NCBI RefSeq assembly: GCF_004345665.1
Contig: NZ_SLWR01000001.1
Coordinates: 868,001 to 932,000, forward strand
DNA: 64,000 bases
Direction of reading: 5' to 3'
From: Kribbella antiqua
GTDB lineage: Bacteria > Actinomycetota > Actinomycetes > Propionibacteriales > Kribbellaceae
In this document: positions 43,012-53,068 of the stretch, in pieces
Layout of the letters: every line of letters begins with the position of its first letter
How positions within the stretch are numbered: the stretch's first letter is position 1
Made by a program: the position numbers and the translations under genes
Notes under the pieces: generated by a model
The model's input: only the letters and a program-made list of their open reading frames with translations
The model's database searches: none
What the model was told of the DNA's origin: nothing

Positions 43012-43752
43012 TCACCGCTTTTCCCCTTTGGTGACAGGGAGATCGGGCGCCGAGACGTCGTACACCTTCGCCTTGCGCTTCATCAGCACGCTGAGTACCT
43101 CTGCCTTGCGCTCACTGTCATCGGAACTACCCCAAACGACCTTCACCCCGGAGCCGAGGTTGAGGGTGATCGAATCCGGTGAAGCGGCCGAGATCGACCC
43201 GACCTGAGCCCGCAGCGTGTCCGGCAGAGCGGCCGAAACCGTCACCACCGAACGGATCGTCACATCCCGCCGGGTTCCGGTCACCCGGGCCTCCGGCAGC
43301 GACGCCGGACGGGCCGTCACGGTCCGGAAGGCCGTCCCGGTCGCGTCGACCAGGTCGAACCGGCTGCCATCGGTGACGACCACCACCGGCACCCGTTCGG
43401 TGACCACGATCACGACCTTGTGCGGCCAGGCGCGGGTCACCTGCGCGTCGGCCACCGCCGGGATGCCACGCACCCGGTCCGCGATCGCGGTCAGGTCGAC
43501 CTTCGCCAGCGGCTTCCCGATCGGAGCGTCGGCGACGTTCTCGATCGTTGCCACCGGCACCGTGTCCGCACCACTCACCCGGACGCCGTCGACCGCGAGT
43601 ACGGCGGAGAAGTAGAACAACCACACGACCAGGCCGCCGAACACCAATACGGCGCCACCGATCGCCCACGGCAGCCAGCTGCGCCAGCGCACCAGCCGTT
43701 GCCGGCGCGCGAACCGCTGCTGTGCCCGAGCCAGATCAACGCTCTGGCTCAT
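43012..43752 (-). CDS. ftsQ: Cell division protein FtsQ
   Basis: 246 residues: a ~25-residue cytoplasmic start, one membrane helix (WLPWAIGGAVLVFGGLVVWLFYF), then a POTRA domain (AVDGVRVSGADTVPVATIE) and the beta domain. FtsQ links the early ring to FtsL/FtsB and the septal synthase FtsW/FtsI. About 190 bp separate it from ftsZ, giving room for an ftsZ promoter. Confidence 0.93.
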   Translation of the reverse strand: MSQSVDLARAQQRFARRQRLVRWRSWLPWAIGGAVLVFGGLVVWLFYFSAVLAVDGVRVSGADTVPVATIENVADAPIGKPLAKVDLTAIADRVRGIPAVADAQVTRAWPHKVVIVVTERVPVVVVTDGSRFDLVDATGTAFRTVTARPASLPEARVTGTRRDVTIRSVVTVSAALPDTLRAQVGSISAASPDSITLNLGSGVKVVWGSSDDSERKAEVLSVLMKRKAKVYDVSAPDLPVTKGEKR

Positions 43753-43770
43753 GCCAATGACCCCACCCTT

Positions 43771-45231
43771 TTACTCCACCACAGGAGTCAGTTCAGCAGC
43801 CGCAGACTCGCGGGCGACGGCCCGTTCGGCCAGCAAATCAACGACTTCCGGGCCGATCAGCGTCACGTCGCCGGCGCCCAGCGTGACCACCAGGTCGCCC
43901 GGCTCGGCCAGACTCGCGACCAGCTGCGGTACGGCGGACCACGACGGCTCGAACCGAACCTGCTCCGGCTTCAGCGGCACGTGGTTCGCGATCAGCGCGC
44001 CGGTGACACCGGGCTCGGGGTCCTCCCGCGCGGCGAAGACGTCCATCACGACGACCTCGTCGGCCAGCGCGAGCGCGTCCGAGAACTGGGTCGCGAAGAT
44101 CCTGGTCCGGCTGAACAGGTGCGGCTGGAAGCACGCGATCACGCGCCCCTCCCCCGCCACCTGACGAGCCGCGGTCAGGTCGACGGCGAGCTCGGTCGGG
44201 TGGTGCGCGTACGAGTCGAAGACCCGCACACCGTCTTCCAGGCCCTTGAACTCGAACCGCCGCCCGGTCCCGGTGAACGACGCCAGCCCTTCGGCCAGGT
44301 CCGCCGCGGAGAACCCGAGCCCCAGCCCGACTGTCAGCGCGGCCGACGCGTTCAGAGCGTTGTGCTTGCCCGCCTGCTGCAACTGGACCACCGGCAGCTT
44401 CCGCCCGCGGTACACCGGTGCGAACGACTGCGTCGCGCCCGTCGCCGTGATCTCGGTGACGCGCATGTCGGCGTCGCTCGATTCGCCGTACGTGCGTACG
44501 TCGATACCACGCGCGCGAGCGAAGTCGGCCAGCTTGCGCGCACCGGCGTCGTCGTAGCAGATCGCCATGAAACCGCCCGGGATCACCCGGTCGCAGAACT
44601 GCTCGAAGGCGAGCCGGTAGCTGGCCTCGTCGCCGTAGTTGTCCAGGTGGTCCGGCTCGACCGATGTGACGATCGACACCTCAGGCGCGTAGGTCAGGAA
44701 CGACTTGTCCGACTCGTCCGCCTCGGCGACGAAGAGGTCGCCGTTCCCGTCGTGGGCGTTCGACCCCGACTCGTTCAGGTTGCCGCCGATCGCGTACGAC
44801 GGATCGGCCGCGCAGTGCTGCAGCGCGACGGTCAGCATCGAGGTGGTGGTCGTCTTGCCATGCGTACCGGCCACGGCCAGCGTCCGGCGGCCGACCATCA
44901 CCGAGGCGAGCGCCGCGGCGCGCGGCAGGATCGGGATCCCGGCGGCCTGGGCCGCGACCACCTCGGGGTTGGTCTCGCGGATCGCCGTGGACACGACGAC
45001 CGTGTCCGCCTCGGCGACGTGTTCGGCAGCGTGACCGACCCAGCAGGTGGCGCCGAGCGCACGGAGCGCGGAGAGCACTTTGCCGTCCTTGGCGTCGGAA
45101 CCGGACACCTCGATGCCGCGGGACGCCATGATCCGGGCGATCCCGGACATCCCGGCGCCGCCGATACCGACGAAGTGCACTCTGCCCAGCTTCTCCGCGG
45201 GCAGGGTCGTGTCAGGAGCGGAGACGATCAC
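43771..45231 (-). CDS. murC: UDP-N-acetylmuramate--L-alanine ligase
   Basis: 486 residues of the Mur ligase family: VHFVGIGGAGMSGIA (UDP site), the ATP site VAGTHGKTTTTSML, then EADESDKSF and the AHHPTE motif. It adds the first amino acid (L-Ala) to UDP-MurNAc. GTG start overlaps the murG stop (GTGA). Ends 18 bp before ftsQ. Confidence 0.96.
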   Translation of the reverse strand: MIVSAPDTTLPAEKLGRVHFVGIGGAGMSGIARIMASRGIEVSGSDAKDGKVLSALRALGATCWVGHAAEHVAEADTVVVSTAIRETNPEVVAAQAAGIPILPRAAALASVMVGRRTLAVAGTHGKTTTTSMLTVALQHCAADPSYAIGGNLNESGSNAHDGNGDLFVAEADESDKSFLTYAPEVSIVTSVEPDHLDNYGDEASYRLAFEQFCDRVIPGGFMAICYDDAGARKLADFARARGIDVRTYGESSDADMRVTEITATGATQSFAPVYRGRKLPVVQLQQAGKHNALNASAALTVGLGLGFSAADLAEGLASFTGTGRRFEFKGLEDGVRVFDSYAHHPTELAVDLTAARQVAGEGRVIACFQPHLFSRTRIFATQFSDALALADEVVVMDVFAAREDPEPGVTGALIANHVPLKPEQVRFEPSWSAVPQLVASLAEPGDLVVTLGAGDVTLIGPEVVDLLAERAVARESAAAELTPVVE

Positions 45232-46316
45232 GAAGCAGACCCCACCACATCCAGGATGATCCGCGCCAATCGTTCGTCGGCATCGGTACGGATCAGGCCC
45301 TTCGCAGCTGTGGACATGGCTGTCAGACGCGCGGGATCGAGCAGAAGTTGCGGCACATTCGCGCGAACCCAGTCCGGCGTCACCGTGGAGTTGTCCACCA
45401 GCAGCCCGCCGCCCGCATCGACCACGGGCTTGGCGTTCAAAGCTTGCTCACCGTTACCGATCGGCAGCGGAACGTAGATCGCCGGCAGCCCCACTCCGGA
45501 GACCTCGGTCACAGTGTTCGCACCAGAACGGCAAACGACCAGGTCTGCCGCCGCGTAGGCGAGGTCCATCCGGTCGACGTACTGGAGCACGACATACGGG
45601 TACCCACCTGTCTGCGGCACCTCGAGCGTGTTCTTCGGCCCGATCACGTGCAGGACCTGGATCCCGGCCGCCTGCAGCTCGGCCGCAGCGCCCGCGACAG
45701 CCTCGTTCAGCCGCTGCGCACCCTGGGATCCACCGGTCACGAACAGCGTCGGCGCGTCCGGGTCCAGCCCGAAGAACTGCCGCGCCTCGGCCCGCAACGC
45801 GGCCCGGTCCAGCGTCGAAATGGCCCGCCGGATCGGCAGACCGACGTACGACGCATTCGGCAGATCCGTGCCAGGGAACGACGTGATGACGTTCTTCGTG
45901 CAGTAGCGAGCCGCGAACTTGTTCGCGATCCCCGGTACGGCGTTGCCCTCGTGGACGACGATCGGCGTCTTCCGCCGCCAGGCGGCGACGTATGCGGGGG
46001 TGGAGACGTACCCACCGAAGCCAACCAGGACGTCCGCCTTGGCCTCGTCCAGCGCGCGCCGGGCGGCGTTCACCGAGGCGAGCATCTTGCCCGGTACGGC
46101 GAGCAGCGCCGGCGTCGGTTTACGCGGCAGCGGCACCGGCGGGATCAGCTCGAGCCGGTAGCCGGCCTCCGGGATCACCCGGGTCTCCAGGCCGCGCTCG
46201 GTGCCGAGAGCGAGGATCTCGACGGTCGGATCGATCCGGCGCAGCGCGTCGGCGGTGGCGATCAGGGGTGAGGTGTGGCCGGCGCTACCGCCACCGGCCA
46301 GGACGATGCTGGGCAC
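45228..46316 (-). CDS. murG: MurG N-acetylglucosaminyltransferase
   Basis: About 362 residues, GT28 fold: VLAGGGSAGHTSPLIA glycine loop at the N-terminus, FVTGGSQGAQRLNEAV and CRSGANTVTE in the UDP-GlcNAc-binding C-terminal domain. It converts lipid I to lipid II at the inner face of the membrane. GTG at 46316 is preferred: AGGAG lies 11 nt upstream, whereas a TTG at 46325 would be only 2 nt from it. Confidence 0.95.
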   Translation of the reverse strand: MPSIVLAGGGSAGHTSPLIATADALRRIDPTVEILALGTERGLETRVIPEAGYRLELIPPVPLPRKPTPALLAVPGKMLASVNAARRALDEAKADVLVGFGGYVSTPAYVAAWRRKTPIVVHEGNAVPGIANKFAARYCTKNVITSFPGTDLPNASYVGLPIRRAISTLDRAALRAEARQFFGLDPDAPTLFVTGGSQGAQRLNEAVAGAAAELQAAGIQVLHVIGPKNTLEVPQTGGYPYVVLQYVDRMDLAYAAADLVVCRSGANTVTEVSGVGLPAIYVPLPIGNGEQALNAKPVVDAGGGLLVDNSTVTPDWVRANVPQLLLDPARLTAMSTAAKGLIRTDADERLARIILDVVGSAS

Positions 46317-46337
46317 AGCGTTCAACGCTCCTGCGTT

Positions 46338-47594
46338 CTATCGGTCGGGCGTACGCCGCGACGGCAGCCACCCGAATCGCGGCCGCCTGATCTCCTTCAA
46401 GGCAGCCTGCGCGCCGGGTTCGGCCTTCGCAAAGGACAGCAGCATGCCGATCGCGATCAGCGTCGGCAGCAGTGCGGAACCACCGTACGACAAAAGCGGG
46501 AGCGGAATGCCGACGATCGGTAGCAGTCCGATCACGGCGCCGAGGTTGACCAGCGTCTGGGCCATGATCCAGATGGTGATTCCGGCCGCGGCGTAGCGGA
46601 CGAACGGCTCGGTGTTCCGGGTCGCGATCCGCACTCCGGCATAGGCCAGAGTGAGGAACAGGGCGAGGACGGTGAGCGACCCGACCAGGCCGAGCTCCTC
46701 GCCGATCACGGAGAAGATGAAGTCGGTGTGCGCCTCCGGCAGGTTGCCCCACTTCTGCCGGCTGTTGCCGATCCCGACGCCCCACCAGCCGCCGGTCGAC
46801 AGCGCGTAGAACGAGTGGTACGCCTGCCAGCCGACCCCGGACGGGTCGGTGAACGGATCCATGAACGACGAGACGCGGTCCATCCGGTGCTTCGCCGTGA
46901 TGACGAAGTACGACGCGATCGTGCCGACCACCAGGATGGTCGCGACGAACAGCCGGGTCGGTGCGCCGACGATCCAGATCATGCCGATCATCACAGCCAT
47001 CAGCACCAGCGCCGTACCGAGGTCGCGCTGACCGACGATCAGCGCGATCACCAGTCCGCACACCGGGACCATCGGGATCAGCAGATGCTTCCACTGGGTG
47101 AGCAGTTTCTCCTTGCGGGCATAGAGATCCGCGCACCACATCACCAGCGCCAGCTTGGCGAACTCACTCGGCTGGATCTGCAGCGGCCCGCCGAGGTTCA
47201 GCCAGTTGGTGTTGCCGTTCACACCGACACCGAGGCCGGGGATATAGGTCAGCACGAGCAGGAACATCGACCCGAGCAGGGCGACGTACGCGAGCATGCG
47301 GAAGTGCCGCGGCGTCATCCGGGAGGCGACGTACGCCATCGGCAGGCCGACGCCGACCCAGATCACCTGCCGGGTGAAGATCGTGTAGCTGTTCCCGTTG
47401 GCGCGCAGCGACAGCACGCTGGAGGCCGACAGCACCATCAGCAGGCCGAGGATCAGCAGCAGGCTGGTCGCACCGAGCAGGATGTGGTACGACGTCAGCG
47501 GCCGGTCGAGCACGTCGCGGATGGCAGCCACCCACGGCCGCTCCGAGGTGTTCTGGTCCTGCTTCTGATCCGGCTGGTCAGCGATCGACGTCAC
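46338..47594 (-). CDS. ftsW: Septal peptidoglycan polymerase FtsW (SEDS)
   Basis: 418 residues, about ten membrane segments. SEDS hallmarks are seen: LQIQPSEFAKLALVMW, GQRDLGTALVL (the catalytic Asp equivalent), HTDFIFSVIGEELGLVGS and PLLSYGGSALL. FtsW polymerises lipid II together with FtsI at the septum. GTG start with GGAGG 7 nt upstream. Lies between murD and murG. Confidence 0.96.
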   Translation of the reverse strand: MTSIADQPDQKQDQNTSERPWVAAIRDVLDRPLTSYHILLGATSLLLILGLLMVLSASSVLSLRANGNSYTIFTRQVIWVGVGLPMAYVASRMTPRHFRMLAYVALLGSMFLLVLTYIPGLGVGVNGNTNWLNLGGPLQIQPSEFAKLALVMWCADLYARKEKLLTQWKHLLIPMVPVCGLVIALIVGQRDLGTALVLMAVMIGMIWIVGAPTRLFVATILVVGTIASYFVITAKHRMDRVSSFMDPFTDPSGVGWQAYHSFYALSTGGWWGVGIGNSRQKWGNLPEAHTDFIFSVIGEELGLVGSLTVLALFLTLAYAGVRIATRNTEPFVRYAAAGITIWIMAQTLVNLGAVIGLLPIVGIPLPLLSYGGSALLPTLIAIGMLLSFAKAEPGAQAALKEIRRPRFGWLPSRRTPDR

Positions 47595-47609
47595 TCGATC
47601 ACCTCCGGA

Positions 47610-49049
47610 TCAGCTGTCGCCCAGCTGGTGCACGGCTTCGGCGAAGGCGTCCCCACGGGCTCCGTAGTTGGCGAACATGTCCCAGGATGCGCAGCCAGGC
47701 GCGAGCAGCACGGTGTCTCCCACCTGTGCCAGCTTCGCCGCCTCCCCCACCACGATCTCCATGGCTCCAGTGTCCGTTGCCTCGATAGTGATCGTCGGGA
47801 CATCCGGTGCGTGTCGGGCAAGAGCTTCGGCGATCACCAGCTTGTCCTGCCCGAGCAGTACGACGCCGCGCAGCCGATCGCGAGCCGCGACCACCAGCTC
47901 GTCGAACGTCGCGCCCTTGGCCTGACCGCCGGCGATCCACACCACGTGCTCGTAGGCCAGCAGCGACGCCTGTGCCGCATGCGGGTTGGTCGCCTTCGAG
48001 TCGTCGACATAGTTGACCCCGGCAACATCCGCGACGTGTGCGATCCGGTGCTTGTCCGGCCGGAAGCCGCGCAGCCCGTCCCGCACTGCCGACGCCGGTA
48101 CGCCGAACGCCCGGGCCAGCGCGGCCGCGGCCAAGGCATTCGCCACGTTGTGCGGTGCGGCCGGGGTGATGTCGTCGAGGGTCGCCAGCTCGAGCGCCGA
48201 CGACGCGCGCTGTTCGATGAACGCCCGGTCCACCAGGAGTTCGTCGACCAGGCCGACCATCGAGCGGTCCGGCGTACCGAGGGTGAAGCCGATCGCGCGG
48301 CAACCCTCGATCACGTCCGCGTCCATCACCAACTGCTCGGTCGCCGGGTCGGCCACGTTGTAGACACAGGCGACCTGGCAGTTCTCGTAGATCTTGCCCT
48401 TGTCGGCGGCATAGGCGTCGAGCGAGCCGTGCCAGTCGACGTGGTCCGGCGCGATGTTCAGTACGGCGGCCGAATGCGCCGACATCGAGTGGGTGAAATG
48501 CAGCTGGTAACTCGACAGCTCCACCGCGATCACGTCGTACGGCTCGGGATCCATGACGGCTTCCAGCAACGGGAGACCGACGTTGCCCGCGGCAACGACT
48601 CGGTGGCCGGCGGCGGTCAGGATCGCGGTCAGCATCTGCACTGTGGTGGTCTTGCCGTTGGTCCCGGTGACGCACAGCCAGGGCGCGGCGTTCGCCGGGT
48701 CCCGCAGCCGCCACGCCAGCTCGATCTCGCTCCAGATCGGCACGTTCCGCTCGGCTGCCTGCTTGAGGAGCGGCGCGTACGGCGGGACGCCGGGAGAGGT
48801 AACGACGACGTCGACCTCCTTGGGCAGCTCCGCCGTACTGCCCGGGCCGAGCGTGATGGTGGCGCCGAGGGTCCCGAGGATCTGCGCCTTCTCCTGCAGC
48901 GCTTCGTTGTCCCGGTCGTCCAGGACGATCACATGCTCGGCACCCGCCTGCAGCAACGAGTCGGCGCACGCGTAGCCCGCCGTACCGAACCCGAGTACGA
49001 CGAAGCGGGTCGTCGCCCAGCCGTCGTCGGTGCGAGTCTCGAGGCTCAT
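47610..49049 (-). CDS. murD: UDP-N-acetylmuramoylalanine--D-glutamate ligase
   Basis: 479 residues. Rossmann-like start [20 protein letters not shown] site [15 protein letters not shown], then [14 protein letters not shown] and [11 protein letters not shown], typical of MurD. It adds D-Glu. ATG at 49049 overlaps the mraY stop (ATGA); the frame stays open further up but over mraY. Confidence 0.96.
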   Translation of the reverse strand: MSLETRTDDGWATTRFVVLGFGTAGYACADSLLQAGAEHVIVLDDRDNEALQEKAQILGTLGATITLGPGSTAELPKEVDVVVTSPGVPPYAPLLKQAAERNVPIWSEIELAWRLRDPANAAPWLCVTGTNGKTTTVQMLTAILTAAGHRVVAAGNVGLPLLEAVMDPEPYDVIAVELSSYQLHFTHSMSAHSAAVLNIAPDHVDWHGSLDAYAADKGKIYENCQVACVYNVADPATEQLVMDADVIEGCRAIGFTLGTPDRSMVGLVDELLVDRAFIEQRASSALELATLDDITPAAPHNVANALAAAALARAFGVPASAVRDGLRGFRPDKHRIAHVADVAGVNYVDDSKATNPHAAQASLLAYEHVVWIAGGQAKGATFDELVVAARDRLRGVVLLGQDKLVIAEALARHAPDVPTITIEATDTGAMEIVVGEAAKLAQVGDTVLLAPGCASWDMFANYGARGDAFAEAVHQLGDS

Positions 49050-50110
49050 CCGCCGGTCACCCATTCCGCGTAGAAGACGCCGAGGCCGATCACCACGCAT
49101 AGGCCCTGGATGATCCAGAAGCGGATCACCACGTTCACCTGTTCCCAGCCGAGCATCTCGAAGTGGTGATGTAGTGGCGCCATCCGGAACAGCCGTTTGC
49201 CCTTGGTGATCTTGAACCATCCGACCTGCAGGATGACGGACGCGGTGATGATGACGAACAGCCCGCCGAGCAGGAGCACCAGCAGCTCGGTCCGGGTCAT
49301 CACCGCCATCCCGGACAGTGCCCCACCGAGCGACAGCGAACCGGTGTCACCCATGAAGATCTTGGCCGGCGACGCGTTCCACCACAGGAACCCGAACAGC
49401 GCCCCGGTCAGTGAAGCCGCTACGACGGCGAGGTCATGTGGATCTCGTACTTCGTAACACTTCGCGCCCGGCGCGGTCGCGCAGCTCTGGCCGAACTGCC
49501 AGATGCAGATCAGCGTGTAGGCGCCGAAAACCATCATCGACGCGCCGGTGGCCAGGCCGTCCAGGCCGTCGGCGAGGTTGACACCGTTCGACATACCGGC
49601 GATCAGCAGCAGGATCCAGATCACCACGAGTACGCCGGCCAGGTGCAGCCAGCTGATGTCGCGGATGAAGGAGATGAACGGCGAGGCCGGCCGCTGGCCG
49701 CGCTCGTCGGGGAACTGCAACGCGAGTACAGCGAAGGTGACCGCGATGAGCGTCTGGCCGGCCAGTTTCGCCTTGCTGCGCAGGCCGAGGCTGCGCTGCC
49801 GGAAGATCTTGATGAAGTCGTCCAGGAACCCGACGGCGCCCATCCCGGCGAACAGGAACAGCACCAGCAGCGCCGACGCGGTCGGCTCGGTCATGGTGAA
49901 CAGCTTGGCGGCGAAGTAGCCGACGATGGTGGCAGCGATGAAGACGGTGCCGCCCATCGTCGGGGTACCGCGCTTGGTGTGGTGCGAGGTGGGCCCGTCG
50001 TCGCGGATCTCCTGGCCGTAGCCGCGTTTGGCCAGCAGGGTGATCGCCCAGCGGGTGCCGATCAGGGTCAGCACCATCGAGACGGCACCGCCGAACAGGA
50101 TCGAGATCAC
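49046..50110 (-). CDS. mraY: Phospho-N-acetylmuramoyl-pentapeptide transferase
   Basis: 354 residues, ten membrane segments. The signature loops are present: [12 protein letters not shown], the Asp pair in [23 protein letters not shown], and [24 protein letters not shown] near the C-terminus. MraY makes lipid I from undecaprenyl phosphate. GTG start overlaps the murF stop (GTGA). Confidence 0.97.
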   Translation of the reverse strand: MISILFGGAVSMVLTLIGTRWAITLLAKRGYGQEIRDDGPTSHHTKRGTPTMGGTVFIAATIVGYFAAKLFTMTEPTASALLVLFLFAGMGAVGFLDDFIKIFRQRSLGLRSKAKLAGQTLIAVTFAVLALQFPDERGQRPASPFISFIRDISWLHLAGVLVVIWILLLIAGMSNGVNLADGLDGLATGASMMVFGAYTLICIWQFGQSCATAPGAKCYEVRDPHDLAVVAASLTGALFGFLWWNASPAKIFMGDTGSLSLGGALSGMAVMTRTELLVLLLGGLFVIITASVILQVGWFKITKGKRLFRMAPLHHHFEMLGWEQVNVVIRFWIIQGLCVVIGLGVFYAEWVTGG

Positions 50111-51498
50111 TGCACGTCCTCCAGCAGCGCTTCGGCCAGGCTGCGCAATTTCGCCAGTTTCGAGGATTTGACCAGTACGACGTCACCCGCGCGCAACTCG
50201 CCGCGCAGGAACTCGTGCGCCTCCGCGAGCGTGTCGACGTAGGCGGATTCGTTGCCCCAGGAGCCTTCCAGCGAGGCGCCGAGATGGATCGGCTTCGCAC
50301 CCTCCCCGACCACCAGCAGCCGGTTGACGTCGAGCCGGACCACGAGCCGGCCGATCGCGTCGTGCTCCTCGGCCGAGGTGTCGCCGAGCTCGCGCATCTC
50401 GCCGAGCACGGCCCAGGTACGCGCGCCCCGGGCCCGGCCGATCGCGACCAGCGACTTCAGCGCCGCGCGCGTCGACTCCGGGTTGGCGTTGAACGCGTCG
50501 TTGATGATCGTCACGCCGTCCGCTCGCTCGGTGACTTCCATCCGCGCGGCCGAGACCCTGGTCGCCGCGTTCAGGCCGTTGGCGATCTGCTCCGGTGTCA
50601 GGCCGACCGCTTTCGCGACCGTCGCAGCGGCGAGGGCATTGGACACGTAGTGCTCACCGACGAACTGCAGCTGGACGTGCTCGCTGAAGTCCCCGATGTG
50701 CAGGGTGAAGGCAGGCCGCCCTTCGGCGTCGAGCTTGACGCCGGCCGCGCGTACGTCGGCCTCCGGCGCCTCCCCGAAGGTGAGTACCTGCTCCGGCGTC
50801 CGGCTCCGCATCGCGGCGACCCGGTGATCATCGGCATTCAGTACGGCGATCCCACCGGGGACGACGGCCTCGATCATTTCGCCCTTGGCCACCGCGATGT
50901 TGTCCTGCGTGCCGAACTCGCCGATGTGCGAGGTGCCGACGTTCAGCACCAACCCGACCTTCGGTGGAGTGATGCCGCAGAGGTAGGTGATGTCGCCCCT
51001 GTGCCGGGCGCCCATCTCGGCGACCAGGTACTTCGTCTCCGGCGTCGCTTGCAGCGCGGTGAGCGGGTGCCCGATCTCGTTGTTGAAAGAGCCTTCGGGC
51101 GAAACGGTTTCGCCGTACGGGCGGATGAGCTGGGCGATCAGGTCCTTCGTGCTGGTCTTGCCGGACGAGCCGGTCAGTCCGATCACGGTCAGGTCCGGCA
51201 GCCGGCTGACGATCAACCTGGCCAGCGCACCGAGCGCGGCCTGCGTGTCGTCGACGACGATGCAGGGGCTGCCCTCGATCGGCCGGGTGGTCAGCGATGC
51301 CGTCAGGCCCTGCTGGCTCGCGGCGCCGACGTAGTCGTGCCCGTCGACGTTCTCACCGGGCAGGGCGACGAACAGTCCACCCGGTCCGGCGGTTCGCGAG
51401 TCGATCACCACGGCGCCGTCGACGACAGCGGCCGGGTCGACCCCGACCAGCTCGCCGTGGACGGCTTCGGCAATCTCGCCGCAACTGACAGGGATCAC
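50107..51498 (-). CDS. murF: UDP-MurNAc-tripeptide D-alanyl-D-alanine ligase
   Basis: 463 residues of the Mur ligase fold: [17 protein letters not shown] (ATP loop), [13 protein letters not shown] and [16 protein letters not shown], as in MurF. It attaches D-Ala-D-Ala to complete the UDP-pentapeptide. GTG start overlaps the murE stop. C-terminal [17 protein letters not shown] is typical. Confidence 0.96.
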   Translation of the reverse strand: MIPVSCGEIAEAVHGELVGVDPAAVVDGAVVIDSRTAGPGGLFVALPGENVDGHDYVGAASQQGLTASLTTRPIEGSPCIVVDDTQAALGALARLIVSRLPDLTVIGLTGSSGKTSTKDLIAQLIRPYGETVSPEGSFNNEIGHPLTALQATPETKYLVAEMGARHRGDITYLCGITPPKVGLVLNVGTSHIGEFGTQDNIAVAKGEMIEAVVPGGIAVLNADDHRVAAMRSRTPEQVLTFGEAPEADVRAAGVKLDAEGRPAFTLHIGDFSEHVQLQFVGEHYVSNALAAATVAKAVGLTPEQIANGLNAATRVSAARMEVTERADGVTIINDAFNANPESTRAALKSLVAIGRARGARTWAVLGEMRELGDTSAEEHDAIGRLVVRLDVNRLLVVGEGAKPIHLGASLEGSWGNESAYVDTLAEAHEFLRGELRAGDVVLVKSSKLAKLRSLAEALLEDVQ

Positions 51499-53018
51499 CG
51501 CTCTGCCTCCAGCAACTCACGCACGGTTTCGCGATCGTCGAACGGGTGGATCACACCGCCGACGTCCTGACCTGTCTCATGCCCTTTGCCCAGTACGACG
51601 ACCGTGTCGCCCGGCCCGGCCAGCTCGATCGCGGTCGCGATGGCCTGCCGGCGGTCGCCGATCTCGTGCAGTTCGCCGGCCGGCACTGCCCGCCTGGCGC
51701 CTTCGAGCGCGGCGGCCCGGATCGCGGCCGGGTCCTCACTGCGCGGGTTGTCGTCGGTGATGATGACGACGTCCGCCGTACGAGCCGCTGCCGCGCCCAT
51801 CGCGGGCCGCTTGCCGGCGTCGCGGTCGCCTCCGCAGCCGACCACGGCGTACAGGCGGCCCTTCGTCGCACCGCGCGCTGCCTGCAGCGCGAGCTCGACG
51901 GCGTCGGGCGTGTGCGCGTAGTCGACGATCACCGCCAGGCCGTCCTCCCGGGTGAACGTCTCCATCCGGCCGGGTACGTTCGCCGTACGCAGTCCGGTCG
52001 CGATCTTGTCGGCCGGCACGTCGAGCTGCCGCAACATCGCGGTCGCGAGCAGTGCGTTGGCCACGTTGAAGTCACCGGGCAGCGCGATCTCGACGGTCAG
52101 CGTCTCCCCCGGCCCCTGGATGTCGAGGACGGTCGCACCGTGCTCGGATTGATGCCGGTTCGTCACCGTCCAGTCGGCCTCGCCCTTGGTCGACACAGTC
52201 ACCAGCGGTACGACGGTCTGCGCGGCAAGCCGGCGGCCGTACTCGTCGTCGATGGTCACCACAGCGACATCACACCGCTCCGGGGTGAACAACGAGGCCT
52301 TCGCCGCGAAGTACTCCTCAAACGTGTGATGGAAGTCCAGGTGGTCCTGTGTGAGGTTGGTGAACCCCGCCACTGAGAAGCGCGCGCCATCCACGCGTCC
52401 CAGGGCCAGTGCGTGGCTCGACACCTCCATCGCGCACCACCCGACGGCCCGCTCGCGCATTACTGCGAACAACGCATGCAGGTCCGTGGCCTCCGGAGTG
52501 GTCCGGACGCTCTTCACTACTTCGTCGCCGATGCGCGTCTGTACCGTCCCGATCAGAGCGGCCGGGCCAAGCTGCTGCAGTACGGCGTCCAGCAGGAAGC
52601 AGGTGGTGGTTTTGCCGTTGGTGCCGGTCACACCGAGCAACCGCAGCTCACTGGTCGGCTCACCGTAGATCCGGGATGCGACCGCACCGAGCACGTCACG
52701 TGGCTTGTCGACCACCAGCACGGGCAGACCGGTCGCCCGGGCCCGCTCTTCACCAGTGTGATCGGTCAGTACGGCGACCGCACCGGCCTCCTTCGCCTTG
52801 GCGACGAACGCAGCGCCGTGCGTGACCGCGCCGGGCAGAGCGGCGTACAGGTCACCGGGAAGGACCGAGCGCGAGTCGAGCGATACACCGGTGACGTCTG
52901 GACCGGCTGCCGGGATCTGTGCGTGCGCAACGCGTGCGAGGTCGCTCAGGCTGACCGGCACGATGTGCCGAGGCCTGATCGCTGCGACGGCTCCGCCTGC
53001 GGCAGTAGGGGTGGACAC
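51495..53018 (-). CDS. murE: UDP-MurNAc-L-Ala-D-Glu ligase for the third residue
   Basis: About 507 residues. ATP loop [19 protein letters not shown], substrate site TTPEATDL, EVSSHALALGRV, and the DDNPRSEDP motif that, with the Arg, recognises meso-diaminopimelate rather than lysine. So the peptidoglycan is probably of the A1gamma or related DAP type; in Kribbella relatives LL-DAP occurs, and the motif does not exclude it. GTG at 53018 is the best start; the longer frame upstream is not Mur-like. Confidence 0.95.
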   Translation of the reverse strand: MSTPTAAGGAVAAIRPRHIVPVSLSDLARVAHAQIPAAGPDVTGVSLDSRSVLPGDLYAALPGAVTHGAAFVAKAKEAGAVAVLTDHTGEERARATGLPVLVVDKPRDVLGAVASRIYGEPTSELRLLGVTGTNGKTTTCFLLDAVLQQLGPAALIGTVQTRIGDEVVKSVRTTPEATDLHALFAVMRERAVGWCAMEVSSHALALGRVDGARFSVAGFTNLTQDHLDFHHTFEEYFAAKASLFTPERCDVAVVTIDDEYGRRLAAQTVVPLVTVSTKGEADWTVTNRHQSEHGATVLDIQGPGETLTVEIALPGDFNVANALLATAMLRQLDVPADKIATGLRTANVPGRMETFTREDGLAVIVDYAHTPDAVELALQAARGATKGRLYAVVGCGGDRDAGKRPAMGAAAARTADVVIITDDNPRSEDPAAIRAAALEGARRAVPAGELHEIGDRRQAIATAIELAGPGDTVVVLGKGHETGQDVGGVIHPFDDRETVRELLEAER

Positions 53019-53068
53019 GGGCCCTGAGGCTACCGCTCCTGCCCGTGTGACTCCTACCTGACCCTGGG

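Noticed and set aside
46728..49073. Long forward open frame opposite ftsW and murD
   Set aside because: Low-complexity Arg/His/Gln-rich product with no family likeness, fully opposite two certain genes.
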